A DNA stretch of 64,000 bases from Planctomycetota bacterium (GTDB lineage: Bacteria > Planctomycetota > Phycisphaerae > Phycisphaerales > Phycisphaeraceae): positions 1 through 64,000 of the forward strand of contig JAJRXX010000035.1 of assembly GCA_024276075.1 (NCBI GenBank), in the 5' to 3' direction. Below the pieces are notes generated by a model. The model did not search any database. It was not told the origin of the DNA and saw only the letters and a list, made by a program, of their open reading frames with translations. Made by a program: the position numbers and the translations under genes. This document shows positions 29,771-39,582 of this stretch, piece by piece (within the stretch, counting starts at the first letter, position 1; the number at the start of each line of letters is the position of its first letter).

Positions 29771-30655
29771 ATGCCCAACGAATCTGTTTTAGATAAGCCG
29801 ATCATCATTGTAGGTGCCCCACGATCCGGGACGACCTTTTTGGGAAAACTTCTCAGCCGTCACCGATCGCTGGCCTACATCGTCGAGCCACGCCTGACCT
29901 GGCGCTATGGCAACGACCGAAAATCCGACATGCTCCGACCCGAAGACGCGCGTACCGACGTGCGCAACCATATCCGAAAAACCTTCGCACAAACGGTCAC
30001 GAAACAAGGCAAATCTCGGCTACTCGAAAAGACACCCAGCAACGCGCTACGCCTGGACTTCGTCGATCGCGTGTTCCCCGACTGCCGGTTTGTACACATC
30101 ATCCGCAACGGCACCGATTCAGCGCTGTCCATCCGTCGCCTTTGGCAAAAGAGCCTGGGCGGGCTTGGCTCCCAACACATACGCCCGGACGTCATCCGTC
30201 AACGTCTACGCGAGGTCAACCTCCGCCGGCTGCCCTACTACGCCAAGGAAGTGCTGCGTCGGTTGCTGCCCCAAAAATTCGCACCACTCGCGGGTACTCA
30301 GGTGTGGGGGCCACGCATACCGGGGCTCGACGCACTCGCAGGCGACCTCGACCTGCTGGAGGTCTGCTGCCTCCAATGGCGTATGTGCGTCGAAGCCGCC
30401 CGCCACTACGGACGACAGCTACCCCCCGACCGCTACACCGAGTGCAAGCTCGAAGACCTCACCGAGCAGCGTGTCCGCGATATCGTGGCATTTTGCCAAT
30501 TGGAAGACGACCCCGATGTCTGGGCCTACTTCGAGCAACACTTCGATCCCCAAGCCGCCAGCAAGCCCCAAACCGACGCCGCTCTAGAAGACCTGCAAAC
30601 CATCCGCCGATGGATCGAGCCCACCATGCGTTGGCTGGGGTATACTCAAATGTAA
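29771..30655 (+). CDS. Sulfotransferase family protein
   Basis: 294 residues with the PAPS 5'-phosphosulfate loop IIIVGAPRSGTTFLGKLL (about 11-28) and a 3'-phosphate region CRFVHIIRNGTDSALSIRRLW (about 98-118). It would transfer sulfate from PAPS to a glycan or other hydroxyl group. It opens the polysaccharide cluster; two GT4 genes follow in the same direction after 77 bases. A second sulfotransferase (40940-41794) lies near the other end of the cluster, which suggests a sulfated polymer. Confidence 0.9.
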   Translation: MPNESVLDKPIIIVGAPRSGTTFLGKLLSRHRSLAYIVEPRLTWRYGNDRKSDMLRPEDARTDVRNHIRKTFAQTVTKQGKSRLLEKTPSNALRLDFVDRVFPDCRFVHIIRNGTDSALSIRRLWQKSLGGLGSQHIRPDVIRQRLREVNLRRLPYYAKEVLRRLLPQKFAPLAGTQVWGPRIPGLDALAGDLDLLEVCCLQWRMCVEAARHYGRQLPPDRYTECKLEDLTEQRVRDIVAFCQLEDDPDVWAYFEQHFDPQAASKPQTDAALEDLQTIRRWIEPTMRWLGYTQM

Positions 30656-30732
30656 CGCCATAAAAATCCACACCCACCAATATACTTCTTAACGCAGCTA
30701 AAAACACATCCAAACGTTACACTTTGATTACC

Positions 30733-31890
30733 ATGCCCCTGCACATCACGCACGTCATATCAGGACTCGACCCGCGCGCTGGTGGACCACCCTCTGTGCT
30801 GGTAGGGCTGACACAGGCACTGGTGTCGTCAGGGGTGAGCGTCAGCGTCGTATCCACTTGGAACAAGAACGACGACCACAGGCTGGTCGACCAGCTAAGA
30901 GATCACCACATCAACGTCCGTCTCGTCGGGCCATGTATTGGACCGCTGCAATGGCACCCCAAGCTGCGTTCGACAATAAATGACACCCTGAAATCTTCCG
31001 ACGTCGTGCACATCCATGCCCTCTGGGAACAATCACAGCATGCAGCAGCAACAGCAGCACGACGCATGGGCATCCCCTACGTTTTCACTCCCCATGGCAT
31101 GCTCGATCCTTGGTCCCTTTCACAAAAAAAACTCAAGAAAAAACTCTATCTGACTTGGCGACTACGGAACAGCCTTAACCGCGCAGCCACCATACACTAC
31201 ACCTCCATCACCGAAAAAACGCTCACAAAGCCGTTAAAACTAAAAGCACCCGCTATCGTCATACCCAACGGCATCGATCTCGCAGAATTCGAATCGCTGC
31301 CTCCCAAAAATAGTTTCCGCGCAAAATGGCCCGCCATCGGCGACCGGCCCATGCTCCTGTTTCTTGGCCGTATACATTACAAGAAAGGCCTAGACCTACT
31401 CATACCCGCCTTCGCAACAACACAGAATAAGAACGCCGTCCTCGTCATCGCGGGGCCAAGTGATCCGGAATACCTAAATGCACTTAAACAGCTAACCGCT
31501 CAGCACCAAATCACAAACCGCGTCGTCTTCACGGGTATGCTCCACGGCCCACACCGCATCGAAGCGTTCACCGACGCCGACCTGTTTGTGTTGCCGAGCT
31601 ACCAGGAAAACTTCGGTATCGCCGTGATCGAGGCCCTCGCTGCGGAGACACCCGTCGTCATCTCCGACCAAGTTAATATCCATGACCAAATCACCGCTGC
31701 GGGCGTCGGGGGCGTCGTGCCAACCCGGATCGATGCGTTGGCCAAAGAACTCGATCGCTGGATGTCTGACGTCACGCTGCGCCGCCAAGCCGCGAAACGC
31801 GCACGATCGTTCGTCAACGAGCACTACGACTGGGCAAAAATCGCTGAGTGTTGGCAAGCTCAGTATTCAGATATTCTCGATGCACGCTGA
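30733..31890 (+). CDS. GT4 family glycosyltransferase
   Basis: About 385 residues from ATG 30733 (a TTG at 30724 is the alternative). Two Rossmann domains of the GT-B fold: N-terminal HITHVISGLDPRAGGPPSVLVGL, middle VFTPHGMLDPWSLS, and the C-terminal donor site with LLFLGRIHYKKGLDLLIPAF and the EX7E motif in YQENFGIAVIEALA. A retaining sugar transferase acting at the cytoplasmic face of the membrane. It overlaps the next gene by 11 bases (31880-31890), so the two are translationally coupled. Confidence 0.93.
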   Translation: MPLHITHVISGLDPRAGGPPSVLVGLTQALVSSGVSVSVVSTWNKNDDHRLVDQLRDHHINVRLVGPCIGPLQWHPKLRSTINDTLKSSDVVHIHALWEQSQHAAATAARRMGIPYVFTPHGMLDPWSLSQKKLKKKLYLTWRLRNSLNRAATIHYTSITEKTLTKPLKLKAPAIVIPNGIDLAEFESLPPKNSFRAKWPAIGDRPMLLFLGRIHYKKGLDLLIPAFATTQNKNAVLVIAGPSDPEYLNALKQLTAQHQITNRVVFTGMLHGPHRIEAFTDADLFVLPSYQENFGIAVIEALAAETPVVISDQVNIHDQITAAGVGGVVPTRIDALAKELDRWMSDVTLRRQAAKRARSFVNEHYDWAKIAECWQAQYSDILDAR

Positions 31891-33046
31891 TACAAAATCG
31901 CAATCAATCCGTGTGGCTATCCAGCAACCGTCACTGGCTAAATATCGGGTGTCGGTGTTCGGAGAATTTGCAAACCGATCCGGGATTCGCCTTACGCTTT
32001 TCTATTCAGATGCGCCAGGCGTACCCAACGTACCCGCACAAGGCTTCGAAGCCTCGCACACGCCCACACAGTATTTAAGATTAATCCGACGGACGCTCAT
32101 GTGGCACAGCCCGCAGTGGCGTTGCGCCGCGCCAAATGCCACAGACGTGCTCATCCTCTCGTGGAATTTGCACTACGCCAGCCTCATACCCGCTCTGATC
32201 CGTGCGAAAATCAACCGGATACCCACCATTCTTTGGGGGCACGGCTACTCAAAACAAGAAGCCGTCTGGAGACGCTGGCCCCGCATGCGCGTCGCCAAGC
32301 TCGCCACCGCACTGCTTTTCTACAACCACACCGCTGCGAAACAATACACCGATGCGGGATTTGATCCTGCACGCATTTTCATCGCACTCAATAGCCTCGA
32401 TCAGGCACCCATCCAACACGCCAAACAACACTGGGCCGACCACGAAGACGACCTGACCCACTTCCGCGCCGAACACAACCTAACCAACGGGCCGGTTGTC
32501 TTGTTCGTCTCTCGTTTATCCCCAGCCAACCGCGCCGACCTACTCCTGCACGCTGTCAAACAACTCGCTCACGACTATCCCTCACTCAAAGCCGTCATCA
32601 TCGGCTCCGGCAACGAAGAACGAACCCGTCTTCAATCGCTTGCACAATCTCTGGACGTCACACCCCGTGTCACATTTATCCCTGCCATCTATGATGAAAC
32701 CCAGCTTGCGCCATGGTTCCTCAGCGCCGACGTCTTCTGTTATCCAGCTAATATTGGGTTGAGCCTTTTGCACGCGTTTGGCTACGGGTTGCCCGTCGTC
32801 ACCAGCGACCGTACCGACGCACAAAACCCTGAGATCGAAGCCATACGACACGAACACAACGGCCTGCTCTACAAAGATGGAAGCGCCGCGTCACTCGCCG
32901 ACGCGCTACGGCGCCTGTTCGACGATCTCGGTCTCACCGAGCAGATGTCTCAACACGCACTGCAAACGATCACCGAGCGTTTCACCCTCACCAACATGGT
33001 CGACGCCATGGAAGCCGCTGCCCGTTACTGTCATGCGCATATCTAA
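31880..33046 (+). CDS. GT4-like glycosyltransferase lacking the EX7E motif
   Basis: 388 residues from ATG 31880, overlapping the preceding gene by 11 bases. GT-B layout with IRVAIQQPSLAKYRVSVFGE at the N-terminus, TILWGHGYSKQE in the middle, and a donor domain containing VLFVSRLSPANRADLLLHAV. At the place of EX7E it reads YPANIGLSLLHAFGYGLPVV, so both acidic residues are replaced (Ala and His). This variant is seen in a subgroup of GT4-like enzymes; donor use may differ. The upstream part of the open frame is out-of-frame reading of the previous gene. Confidence 0.88.
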   Translation: MHADTKSQSIRVAIQQPSLAKYRVSVFGEFANRSGIRLTLFYSDAPGVPNVPAQGFEASHTPTQYLRLIRRTLMWHSPQWRCAAPNATDVLILSWNLHYASLIPALIRAKINRIPTILWGHGYSKQEAVWRRWPRMRVAKLATALLFYNHTAAKQYTDAGFDPARIFIALNSLDQAPIQHAKQHWADHEDDLTHFRAEHNLTNGPVVLFVSRLSPANRADLLLHAVKQLAHDYPSLKAVIIGSGNEERTRLQSLAQSLDVTPRVTFIPAIYDETQLAPWFLSADVFCYPANIGLSLLHAFGYGLPVVTSDRTDAQNPEIEAIRHEHNGLLYKDGSAASLADALRRLFDDLGLTEQMSQHALQTITERFTLTNMVDAMEAAARYCHAHI

Positions 33047-33089
33047 CCGAAATTAGGCCCAAATCTACACGCTGTATAGAACAAACATC

Positions 33090-34007
33090 TCACTTCGCTT
33101 GCGGACTAAATAACGACTCCCGTGACACACCCTCACGAATCATCCCCAACACATACAACGCCGCTGTATGCCCCTCCGCAATCACTTCGCGAGCCTTCTC
33201 AGGCTGATCGGCCTGAGGGGTGCGCGTAATCATCCTAATAATCTCGCCCCGTAGCTGATCGTCCCGAGCAGCCCACAGAGAGCTTATATGTTTTTCGGGA
33301 TTCGACCGATGCCAAAATTGCTCCGTGGTCACCACCGGATAATCGAACCAATGATTGTGAGTAATCGGAGGCCGCGGTTCGATATAGACTTTTACGCCCA
33401 ATGACCGCAACAGCTCCGCCAGTTTGTATACGGGGTGGCCCGCGTCCGCCCGAGACGATGCATCCAGAGCAATCGACATGCCCGCGTCCAACGCGGGCTG
33501 CAGCGATGCCCACGCCCGAGCCAACCAATCGTCATACTTACCCCGCTTCCGAAGCTCTTCAAAATCAGGATCATCCCGCAATTTTCCGAGGTAACAAATC
33601 ACCTCGATACCCTCTTCCGTCACGGGCCGCCATGCTTCAACAAACCCTTCACACAACCACGTCAGACCCGCATCCCTGGCGTGCATATATTGATCGAACT
33701 GCATCGGCTCACCCGGCAGCGTGCCGAATGGGTTATGAAGAACAAACCGACGGCAGCCCCAGTCAATCTGCGGACGCACGACTAACCTGACAAAACCGCC
33801 CCAACCACGCCTTTTCAAATCCCAACCGACTCGACGAGTGCTCGCGTCCTTGGTAGAACCGCCGATCGTCAGCCAACTCACCACAGGATCACTCGCGACC
33901 GCGGCGCCTTCTCCTGCTCCCGCAAAGGCTCTCCATTGAAGGAACAAACCAAGCGCCATTCCCGTAACAAACGCGACCGCAACGTGGAATCCCTTTCTAT
34001 TGAACAT
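33090..34007 (-). CDS. Anchored protein of unknown function in the polysaccharide cluster
   Basis: 305 residues from ATG 34007, which has a GGGAG ribosome site nine bases upstream. N-terminal signal anchor (VAVAFVTGMALGLFLQW), then a soluble domain of about 270 residues. Patterns such as WGCRRFVLHNPFG, GIEVICYLGKLRDD, GMSIALDASSRADAGHPVYK and GVKVYIEPRPP alternate strands and helices like a TIM barrel, which would fit a glycoside-hydrolase-like fold, but no catalytic motif is recognised. It is convergent with the GT gene at 31880 and lies downstream of the polymerase-like gene, so a role in processing the polymer is possible. Confidence 0.7.
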   Translation of the reverse strand: MFNRKGFHVAVAFVTGMALGLFLQWRAFAGAGEGAAVASDPVVSWLTIGGSTKDASTRRVGWDLKRRGWGGFVRLVVRPQIDWGCRRFVLHNPFGTLPGEPMQFDQYMHARDAGLTWLCEGFVEAWRPVTEEGIEVICYLGKLRDDPDFEELRKRGKYDDWLARAWASLQPALDAGMSIALDASSRADAGHPVYKLAELLRSLGVKVYIEPRPPITHNHWFDYPVVTTEQFWHRSNPEKHISSLWAARDDQLRGEIIRMITRTPQADQPEKAREVIAEGHTAALYVLGMIREGVSRESLFSPQAK

Positions 34008-34044
34008 ACGATTCTCCCATGATGTTCTTAGACGTGACCCAGCA

Positions 34045-35379
34045 TCATTTATCAAAATTCGCCATCTGACTGATCCGGTCTTCATCGCTGGGGTAAACCA
34101 TGCCCGTCCCAAAGAATACCCGTGCTACGTAACTCAGCATGAGACCCGTGATCACCCCCGAAGCAATCTGCATACTAAACACACCGATGTCGCCCCGTGA
34201 ATACGCAATGATCTGACCGGCAATCGCCGACATGATCCCCAGCAAAAATGGGTTGCCGCTCTGCCTCATCAGCAGTTCATCGAAAAAACGAAACGCCATC
34301 CCAAGAAAAACCCCATAAAACACCAGCATGTGCAGCCCACCTTCATGATAGCCGTGCCCAACGATGCCAGGCCCCCAATTCACGTAGCCATACCTCCACC
34401 ATCCGAGATCGCGTGGCAACGTCTGTCCCAGGGATTCGGGCTTCGAAGGCCAAACAGAACGCGGCACCGGATTAACCAAGATAAACCAAACGTTGAAAAA
34501 CGGCTGGGGGTCCCATTCGGTGGTATACAGATGAATGGTCGCCAAAGAGGCTTCCACCGCATTGCTGCCCAACAACCCTTTCGTGTCACCCACGTTCACG
34601 ATCGCCGACGGTAGCTGACGCAGCATATCTACAGTCCTCTCCACAGGGGTCAGCCCGTACCTCTGGTGCCGAATCGTCGAGTACCCCGCCAACAACATCA
34701 AGATCAGAAACGCCGCCACCAGTAACACTGTGACGTTTAATCCCCGGCTCGTGTAACGCAGCCGAAGCCAATAAAGACAAATCGGGATCGTCATCGCCAA
34801 GCTCAGCAGATCACGCCGACCCGAACCGCCCAATAATGCAAAAAATAGGCTGTAAGCAACAATCCCAACCAGACACCACAACAACAGCGGATTCGTAGGC
34901 TGCCGATACCACGACACAAACGCGTACGCCACCGCGATCAATGCCGCGCTCTTGGCCACAAATGCCACCACCTGACTAATCCCGGGAATCACCGGCAATG
35001 CCAGATGCAGCAGACCCGCCCCCACACACGCCGGCAGCAATAGGAACAGCACACCAACTGTCTGCGACGGCCACTTACGGAAACGCTTGCCTGCCTGACG
35101 ACGCGGTGTTTTCAAAAAGAAATACGTACACGCACACACCCCGTAAAACGTCACCGCACCCGCCACAAAGCGCACATAATCCCACTGCTCGTAATCCACA
35201 TACGGCTCGGTATTGTATCCCGACTGGATCGCCGAAAACCCCACAAAATTCGCCGAACCAAAAAGAAATAGATTCCAACTCGTCAGCAGATCCGATCGCT
35301 GCCTCAGATACGGGATCAGGATCACCCCGAGGCTCACGGCTATGAACGCCCAACCAAATGGAATCAAGATCCACTGCAC
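34045..35379 (-). CDS. O-antigen/oligosaccharide polymerase-like membrane protein
   Basis: 444 residues with about 10-12 membrane segments, starting with WILIPFGWAFIAVSLGVILI. The cytoplasmic/periplasmic loop FALLGGSGRRDLLSLAM is typical of Wzy-type repeat-unit polymerases, and a long loop near residues 250-330 (LLGSNAVEASLATIHLYTTE and NPVPRSVWPSKP) is similar to other members. Such proteins join lipid-linked repeat units at the periplasmic face. Context with GTs and a Wzx-like flippase supports this. Sequence conservation in the family is weak, so the call rests on topology and a few motifs. Confidence 0.8.
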   Translation of the reverse strand: MQWILIPFGWAFIAVSLGVILIPYLRQRSDLLTSWNLFLFGSANFVGFSAIQSGYNTEPYVDYEQWDYVRFVAGAVTFYGVCACTYFFLKTPRRQAGKRFRKWPSQTVGVLFLLLPACVGAGLLHLALPVIPGISQVVAFVAKSAALIAVAYAFVSWYRQPTNPLLLWCLVGIVAYSLFFALLGGSGRRDLLSLAMTIPICLYWLRLRYTSRGLNVTVLLVAAFLILMLLAGYSTIRHQRYGLTPVERTVDMLRQLPSAIVNVGDTKGLLGSNAVEASLATIHLYTTEWDPQPFFNVWFILVNPVPRSVWPSKPESLGQTLPRDLGWWRYGYVNWGPGIVGHGYHEGGLHMLVFYGVFLGMAFRFFDELLMRQSGNPFLLGIMSAIAGQIIAYSRGDIGVFSMQIASGVITGLMLSYVARVFFGTGMVYPSDEDRISQMANFDK

Positions 35380-35568
35380 GCCATACCTCTTCCTAAAAAT
35401 GGATCAGAATCGTTTCCGCCGGTTGGACCATTCGCTGTCGAAACAGTTTCTCTAGGTACCAAACTTGATGCAGACATTTTAGCCTGTCGGCTTGGCGCAG
35501 AATGCCACGCCCCAACATTGCAGCAAAAAGCTCTAGCCCCATTGTCCGTATCGTTAACCCCGTTTATT

Positions 35569-36825
35569 TTAGCCGAATACCTCTCGCGACTCGGCTTGCT
35601 CCACAATCCCGCAAAATTTTCCACACAGACGTGTCCTGCCGTATTGCCCATTTGCTACTCGTCGAGCCGCGTCTCCCATAGCCGCCAGCTTTACGCTACC
35701 CAGCCGCGCGATATCTCGGATCGTCGCCTCCATGCCGTCTACGTCGCCGTGCTGCACATGCCACCCGGTCCGACCGCCTTCAAGCATCTCGGATACATGG
35801 CACAGCTCGGGCCCCAGCAGCAGGATCGGCCTGCCTACCGCCATCGCGCTGTATACCTTGCTAGGGTGGCAGACACCGACGATCCGCTCACCCATTGCCA
35901 CCAAATGCACGTCTGCTGCCGACAAGGATTGGCTGATACCCGACAGCGGCTCATAGGGCAGCGATACCATATTCGTAGGCTGGTGTTTCGCCACAAAGGC
36001 GTCGAGTTGTTTCTTGCCCAGACCCCCACCCACAAATACGAACACTACATCACGTTCGTTCTGCAACCGCAACGCCGCTTCCAACACCGTGTCCAACGGC
36101 GACGCGATACTCATATTCCCGCTGTACATGATGACAAGCTTCCCTGTCAGTCCATGCTTTTTCCGAAACGGGTTGTCGCGTTCAACGGTGCCGCCACCCA
36201 GATGCCGCTCCAACGGCCACAAACCCAGCACCGTCAGCTTCCGTTTCACGCCAGCCCACTTACGCACCAACCGATCCGCCATAAACCGGTCGAGCACCAC
36301 CACGTCCGTAGCGCTCCGAAGCACGACATGGTTCATCGCGTCAAACAAGCGCACCGCCGGCGCACCCGCCCGGAGACGGCCCAGCGCCACCATCTGGTCG
36401 GGGTTCAAGTCCATTAGCCAATACTTGATCGACACCCGCCGCAACGCGCCGATCAGCACCGCTGCAGCCGGGCACATAGGTGGCGACGTGCTCACCAATA
36501 TGCGCGACAATCGCCGCATGAACAGCCCATGCACAATCACCTGTGCCAGGAATAGCACCCCACCCAGCAAGCGCACCCCGATCGACCGCTTCCCAAACGA
36601 ACTAAAAGGCAGCCGACGAATTTCCACGCCATCGATCGTCTCACGTCTCGCGTACGTCACCGAAGGGTCGTCGTACCCGCGGTCAGCCGTCAAAACCACC
36701 ACGCGCCAACCGCGACGTGCCATCTCCGCGCCGACGTCAGCCAGATACTGCCCCACCGCCGCCGGATCGGGCACGTACACCTGGCTAATAATCAAAACAG
36801 TCTTCAATCGCCGATCGTCAGCCAT
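35569..36825 (-). CDS. GT4 family glycosyltransferase (WcaI/WbuB-like)
   Basis: 418 residues. N-terminus VLIISQVYVPDPAAVGQYLADVGAEMARRG and the following VVLTADRGYDDP match the WcaI/WbuB type, as do KYWLMDLNPDQMVALGRL and IMYSGNMSIASPLDTVLEAA in the donor domain. Where classical enzymes have EX7E, it reads CHPSKVYSAMAVGRPIL, common for this subgroup. It probably adds an early or mid-chain sugar. A 189-base gap separates its stop from the polymerase start. Transcribed leftward. Confidence 0.92.
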   Translation of the reverse strand: MADDRRLKTVLIISQVYVPDPAAVGQYLADVGAEMARRGWRVVVLTADRGYDDPSVTYARRETIDGVEIRRLPFSSFGKRSIGVRLLGGVLFLAQVIVHGLFMRRLSRILVSTSPPMCPAAAVLIGALRRVSIKYWLMDLNPDQMVALGRLRAGAPAVRLFDAMNHVVLRSATDVVVLDRFMADRLVRKWAGVKRKLTVLGLWPLERHLGGGTVERDNPFRKKHGLTGKLVIMYSGNMSIASPLDTVLEAALRLQNERDVVFVFVGGGLGKKQLDAFVAKHQPTNMVSLPYEPLSGISQSLSAADVHLVAMGERIVGVCHPSKVYSAMAVGRPILLLGPELCHVSEMLEGGRTGWHVQHGDVDGMEATIRDIARLGSVKLAAMGDAARRVANGQYGRTRLCGKFCGIVEQAESREVFG

Positions 36826-36911
36826 TGAATACCCTCTACAAAAACAACGCTTTCAACAGCTCGAACACCCAGCCAACGAACTGATTTTGACCTATTAGTA
36901 CACCGTTAAAC

Positions 36912-38105
36912 TCAATCGCTCGCCATCTCTAGCCGTTCACGCAGCAAACCCGTTGCTACTCGCCGGTAATTCCCAAAGCTATGGAACTCAGCATATTGCC
37001 TGACTCTTGCAGCATCCTGCTCTGACCAGCAGGAACCCAACGCGTCTATAATGGCTCTCGAAAAACCCTCGATATCCTGTACATCACATGTCCAACCCAA
37101 TTCGTTTTGCTCGATCACGTAACCGATGCAGCCTTCCGATGTCCCAAGCGATGGCCTACCCGCCGCAGCAGCCCATAGGATCAAGCTTGAACGCCCAGAG
37201 TGATTCGGGTAGCAAGCCACCGTTAAATCGAATGCCGCCGCGTAGTTGTACATCTCACGCATCGTAAGATAACGATCCACACTGATGATCCGACCGCCCT
37301 CAAGCATAGCTCTATACGGCTGTTCATCCAGCAACCTTTTAATCTGTTCGTGGTGAGGACCTGCCAATACCAGCCTGTCGGAAGAGCTTTGGACACTTTC
37401 TACGTAACGGCGAAAAGCACGCAGCAGCAGATCCACGCCCTTCCTCCCATCAATCATTCCCGTACACCCAATCAAGCGGGCGTCATCAGGTAGACCAGCC
37501 ATTGCTCTGCCCTCTTGCCGCGTGATCTGAGGCCACAGCTCTACTGGATTTGGGGTCAATACGACTTTCGCCACTCGTCTAGACACCGACTGAGCAAACT
37601 CAAAGGTAATTTCGTCATCAAGATGCATCACAGCAAATGGGCCCTGACGCAATATTTTTGAAAAGAGCCATCGCTTCAGCCAACTGCCCAGACCTCGGCA
37701 CCGCTCATACGCAAAGCCTCCCCGATACAGCCACGCCTCAATTGGTAGCCCTCGAGGTAACGGCCGGTACCCCAGCAATGACCAAGTACCCAATACCTGC
37801 CAAATACCATCGCCATACAAGACAAAGACGTGATCCGGCTTGATGGCTTTCACCGCCGCCACCAACTCCTGAGCACGGTGACAACCGTTACGCCACGAAG
37901 ACTTCGGCGGGGGCGTGCAACACGTTTCGATGCGAAGGCGATCTCTATATGGCGACAACGAACACGCAAACTCCTCAGACTCCACTCCCACACGTGTCGT
38001 TGCCAGAACCAACTCGACGGGTAGCTCCAATAAACCCGGGAGCATCGCACCCAGGTAGGCGTAATGATGACCGGTGTGGTTGGGCTGATACAGCAGCAGC
38101 TTCAC
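36912..38105 (-). CDS. GT4-like glycosyltransferase
   Basis: About 397 residues from GTG 38105, where the fold begins (VKLLLYQPNHTGHHYAYLGAML). The frame is open to TTG 38180, but those 25 residues are hydrophilic and unlike a GT start. The donor domain contains IGCTGMIDGRKGVDLLLRAF and LVLAGPHHEQIKRLL; the acidic motif region reads YPNHSGRSSLILWAAAAGRPSLGTSEG, with Ser-Leu replacing the usual EX7E glutamates. The cytoplasmic enzyme likely builds the repeat unit. Neighbours on both sides are also GT4 genes. Confidence 0.88.
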   Translation of the reverse strand: MKLLLYQPNHTGHHYAYLGAMLPGLLELPVELVLATTRVGVESEEFACSLSPYRDRLRIETCCTPPPKSSWRNGCHRAQELVAAVKAIKPDHVFVLYGDGIWQVLGTWSLLGYRPLPRGLPIEAWLYRGGFAYERCRGLGSWLKRWLFSKILRQGPFAVMHLDDEITFEFAQSVSRRVAKVVLTPNPVELWPQITRQEGRAMAGLPDDARLIGCTGMIDGRKGVDLLLRAFRRYVESVQSSSDRLVLAGPHHEQIKRLLDEQPYRAMLEGGRIISVDRYLTMREMYNYAAAFDLTVACYPNHSGRSSLILWAAAAGRPSLGTSEGCIGYVIEQNELGWTCDVQDIEGFSRAIIDALGSCWSEQDAARVRQYAEFHSFGNYRRVATGLLRERLEMASD

Positions 38106-38225
38106 AAAACACCCGCGACGAAGTAGTGCTGTGTCCTGGTTATCTTTATCATTACCCGTAACCCGGCTATAGAAGTCCAAGCACGTTAGTAGACCTTGGG
38201 ATTTGCGGAGCCACGGAAAAGCACC

Positions 38226-39341
38226 TTACCCGCTCATCTCGCTTCTACGATCAATTAATTTATTGTAGATTTTTTCCAGTGCCGCCGCGTGTTGCTCGGC
38301 AGAGAAGCGAGCCTTTACTTCGTCTCTCGCTGCCCTTGCTAGACGCTCACGCAGCAACTTATCAGTGATCAGCCGCCTCAGTTTATCCGCTAGATCGCGC
38401 CAATCATTGGGCTTAAATACCAGCCCGGTCTGTCCATCGCACACGATTTCAACTAATCCCCCGTGCCCCGCCACCGCCACGGGTCGGCCCCACGACATCG
38501 CTTCGATTGCCGTCCGACCAAACGGCTCTACGAATCGGCTCGGAATCACCATGATATCTATCATCCGATAGAACGATTCGATATCCGTACGAAACGGCTC
38601 AAGAAAGAACCGGGAATGAAACGGTGTCGGTGAAGCACTGATCCGCCGCCGCAAGCTTTCCGCGTACGCGTCTTTCTCATCCGACCGTGACACGCCCCAG
38701 ATGTGCACCTCAAACGCTAGCTCACCCATCAACGATAGCGCAGCCTCGATCAATAGGTCTTGCCCCTTATCCGCTGTGCACCGACCAGCCGTACCCACCC
38801 GAAGCAGACCGTTGCGATTGCCTGCCGCGTCGAGCTCTATATCCGGCACCTCGACGGCGTTATAAACCACCGTCGTTTTAGCTTGCATACCTTGGGGCAG
38901 ACTGTTCTTGACACTATTGGAAATTGCAATGATTTGATCCGACCACCCCAGGCCCAGGTGATAGTAGCTGCGCTCGTAGTTATCCCGTTGGTGAACAACC
39001 ACCGGCACACCACACCACCGCGCCGCTGGCAGCGCATAGCGAACGCTCACTGCCGCATGGCAATGAATCAGTTTGACCCCTCGCTCTCGCACAGCCCTGA
39101 TCAAGCCACGGGTGATACCCCACCACCGCCGCCAACGCACGGACGGTAACGGCCCTGCTCCGAACGCCGTAATGACCTCGGCACCCGCTGCCTTTGCCAT
39201 CTCTGTGACCACGCCCTCGGTCAGCGCAAACACACACACCCGACCATGTTTGGCCTGCGAACCTACAAGGGTCAACATGCTCCGGTTGGGGCCGTGCAGT
39301 TTGGGAAATGTTGTCAAGTGCAGAACGCAATGATCCAGCAA
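38226..39341 (-). CDS. GT4 family glycosyltransferase
   Basis: About 371 residues. The fold begins at CVLHLTTFPKLHGPNRSMLTLV. I place the start at TTG 39341, which has GGGGAT about eight bases upstream; ATG 39416 would add 25 residues without similarity. The donor domain includes LRVGTAGRCTADKGQDLLIEAAL and the EX7E motif in VEPFGRTAIEAMSWGRPVAVAG. The acceptor domain has HCHAAVSVRYALPAARWCGV and HQRDNYERSYY. Part of the leftward run of four GT genes. Confidence 0.92.
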   Translation of the reverse strand: MLDHCVLHLTTFPKLHGPNRSMLTLVGSQAKHGRVCVFALTEGVVTEMAKAAGAEVITAFGAGPLPSVRWRRWWGITRGLIRAVRERGVKLIHCHAAVSVRYALPAARWCGVPVVVHQRDNYERSYYHLGLGWSDQIIAISNSVKNSLPQGMQAKTTVVYNAVEVPDIELDAAGNRNGLLRVGTAGRCTADKGQDLLIEAALSLMGELAFEVHIWGVSRSDEKDAYAESLRRRISASPTPFHSRFFLEPFRTDIESFYRMIDIMVIPSRFVEPFGRTAIEAMSWGRPVAVAGHGGLVEIVCDGQTGLVFKPNDWRDLADKLRRLITDKLLRERLARAARDEVKARFSAEQHAAALEKIYNKLIDRRSEMSG

Positions 39342-39582
39342 CGCAGTTGATCCCCAGTAAAAATTTGTATCACACGCCCACCTCCCAGCCGCAAGACCAC
39401 ACGCCGCGCTATCCATGCACCAAACCAAGACCGACCATATTTCGGGATATCGGCGGACATACCAAAGTTATAATTTCGCCCACTAACTTAACGAAATATT
39501 ATACGCCTCGGATCAAGAAGGATGGTCGATCGTTGTACCCATACGCTTTTTTATAAACAGTGCGGCAAGTACATAATTCTGT

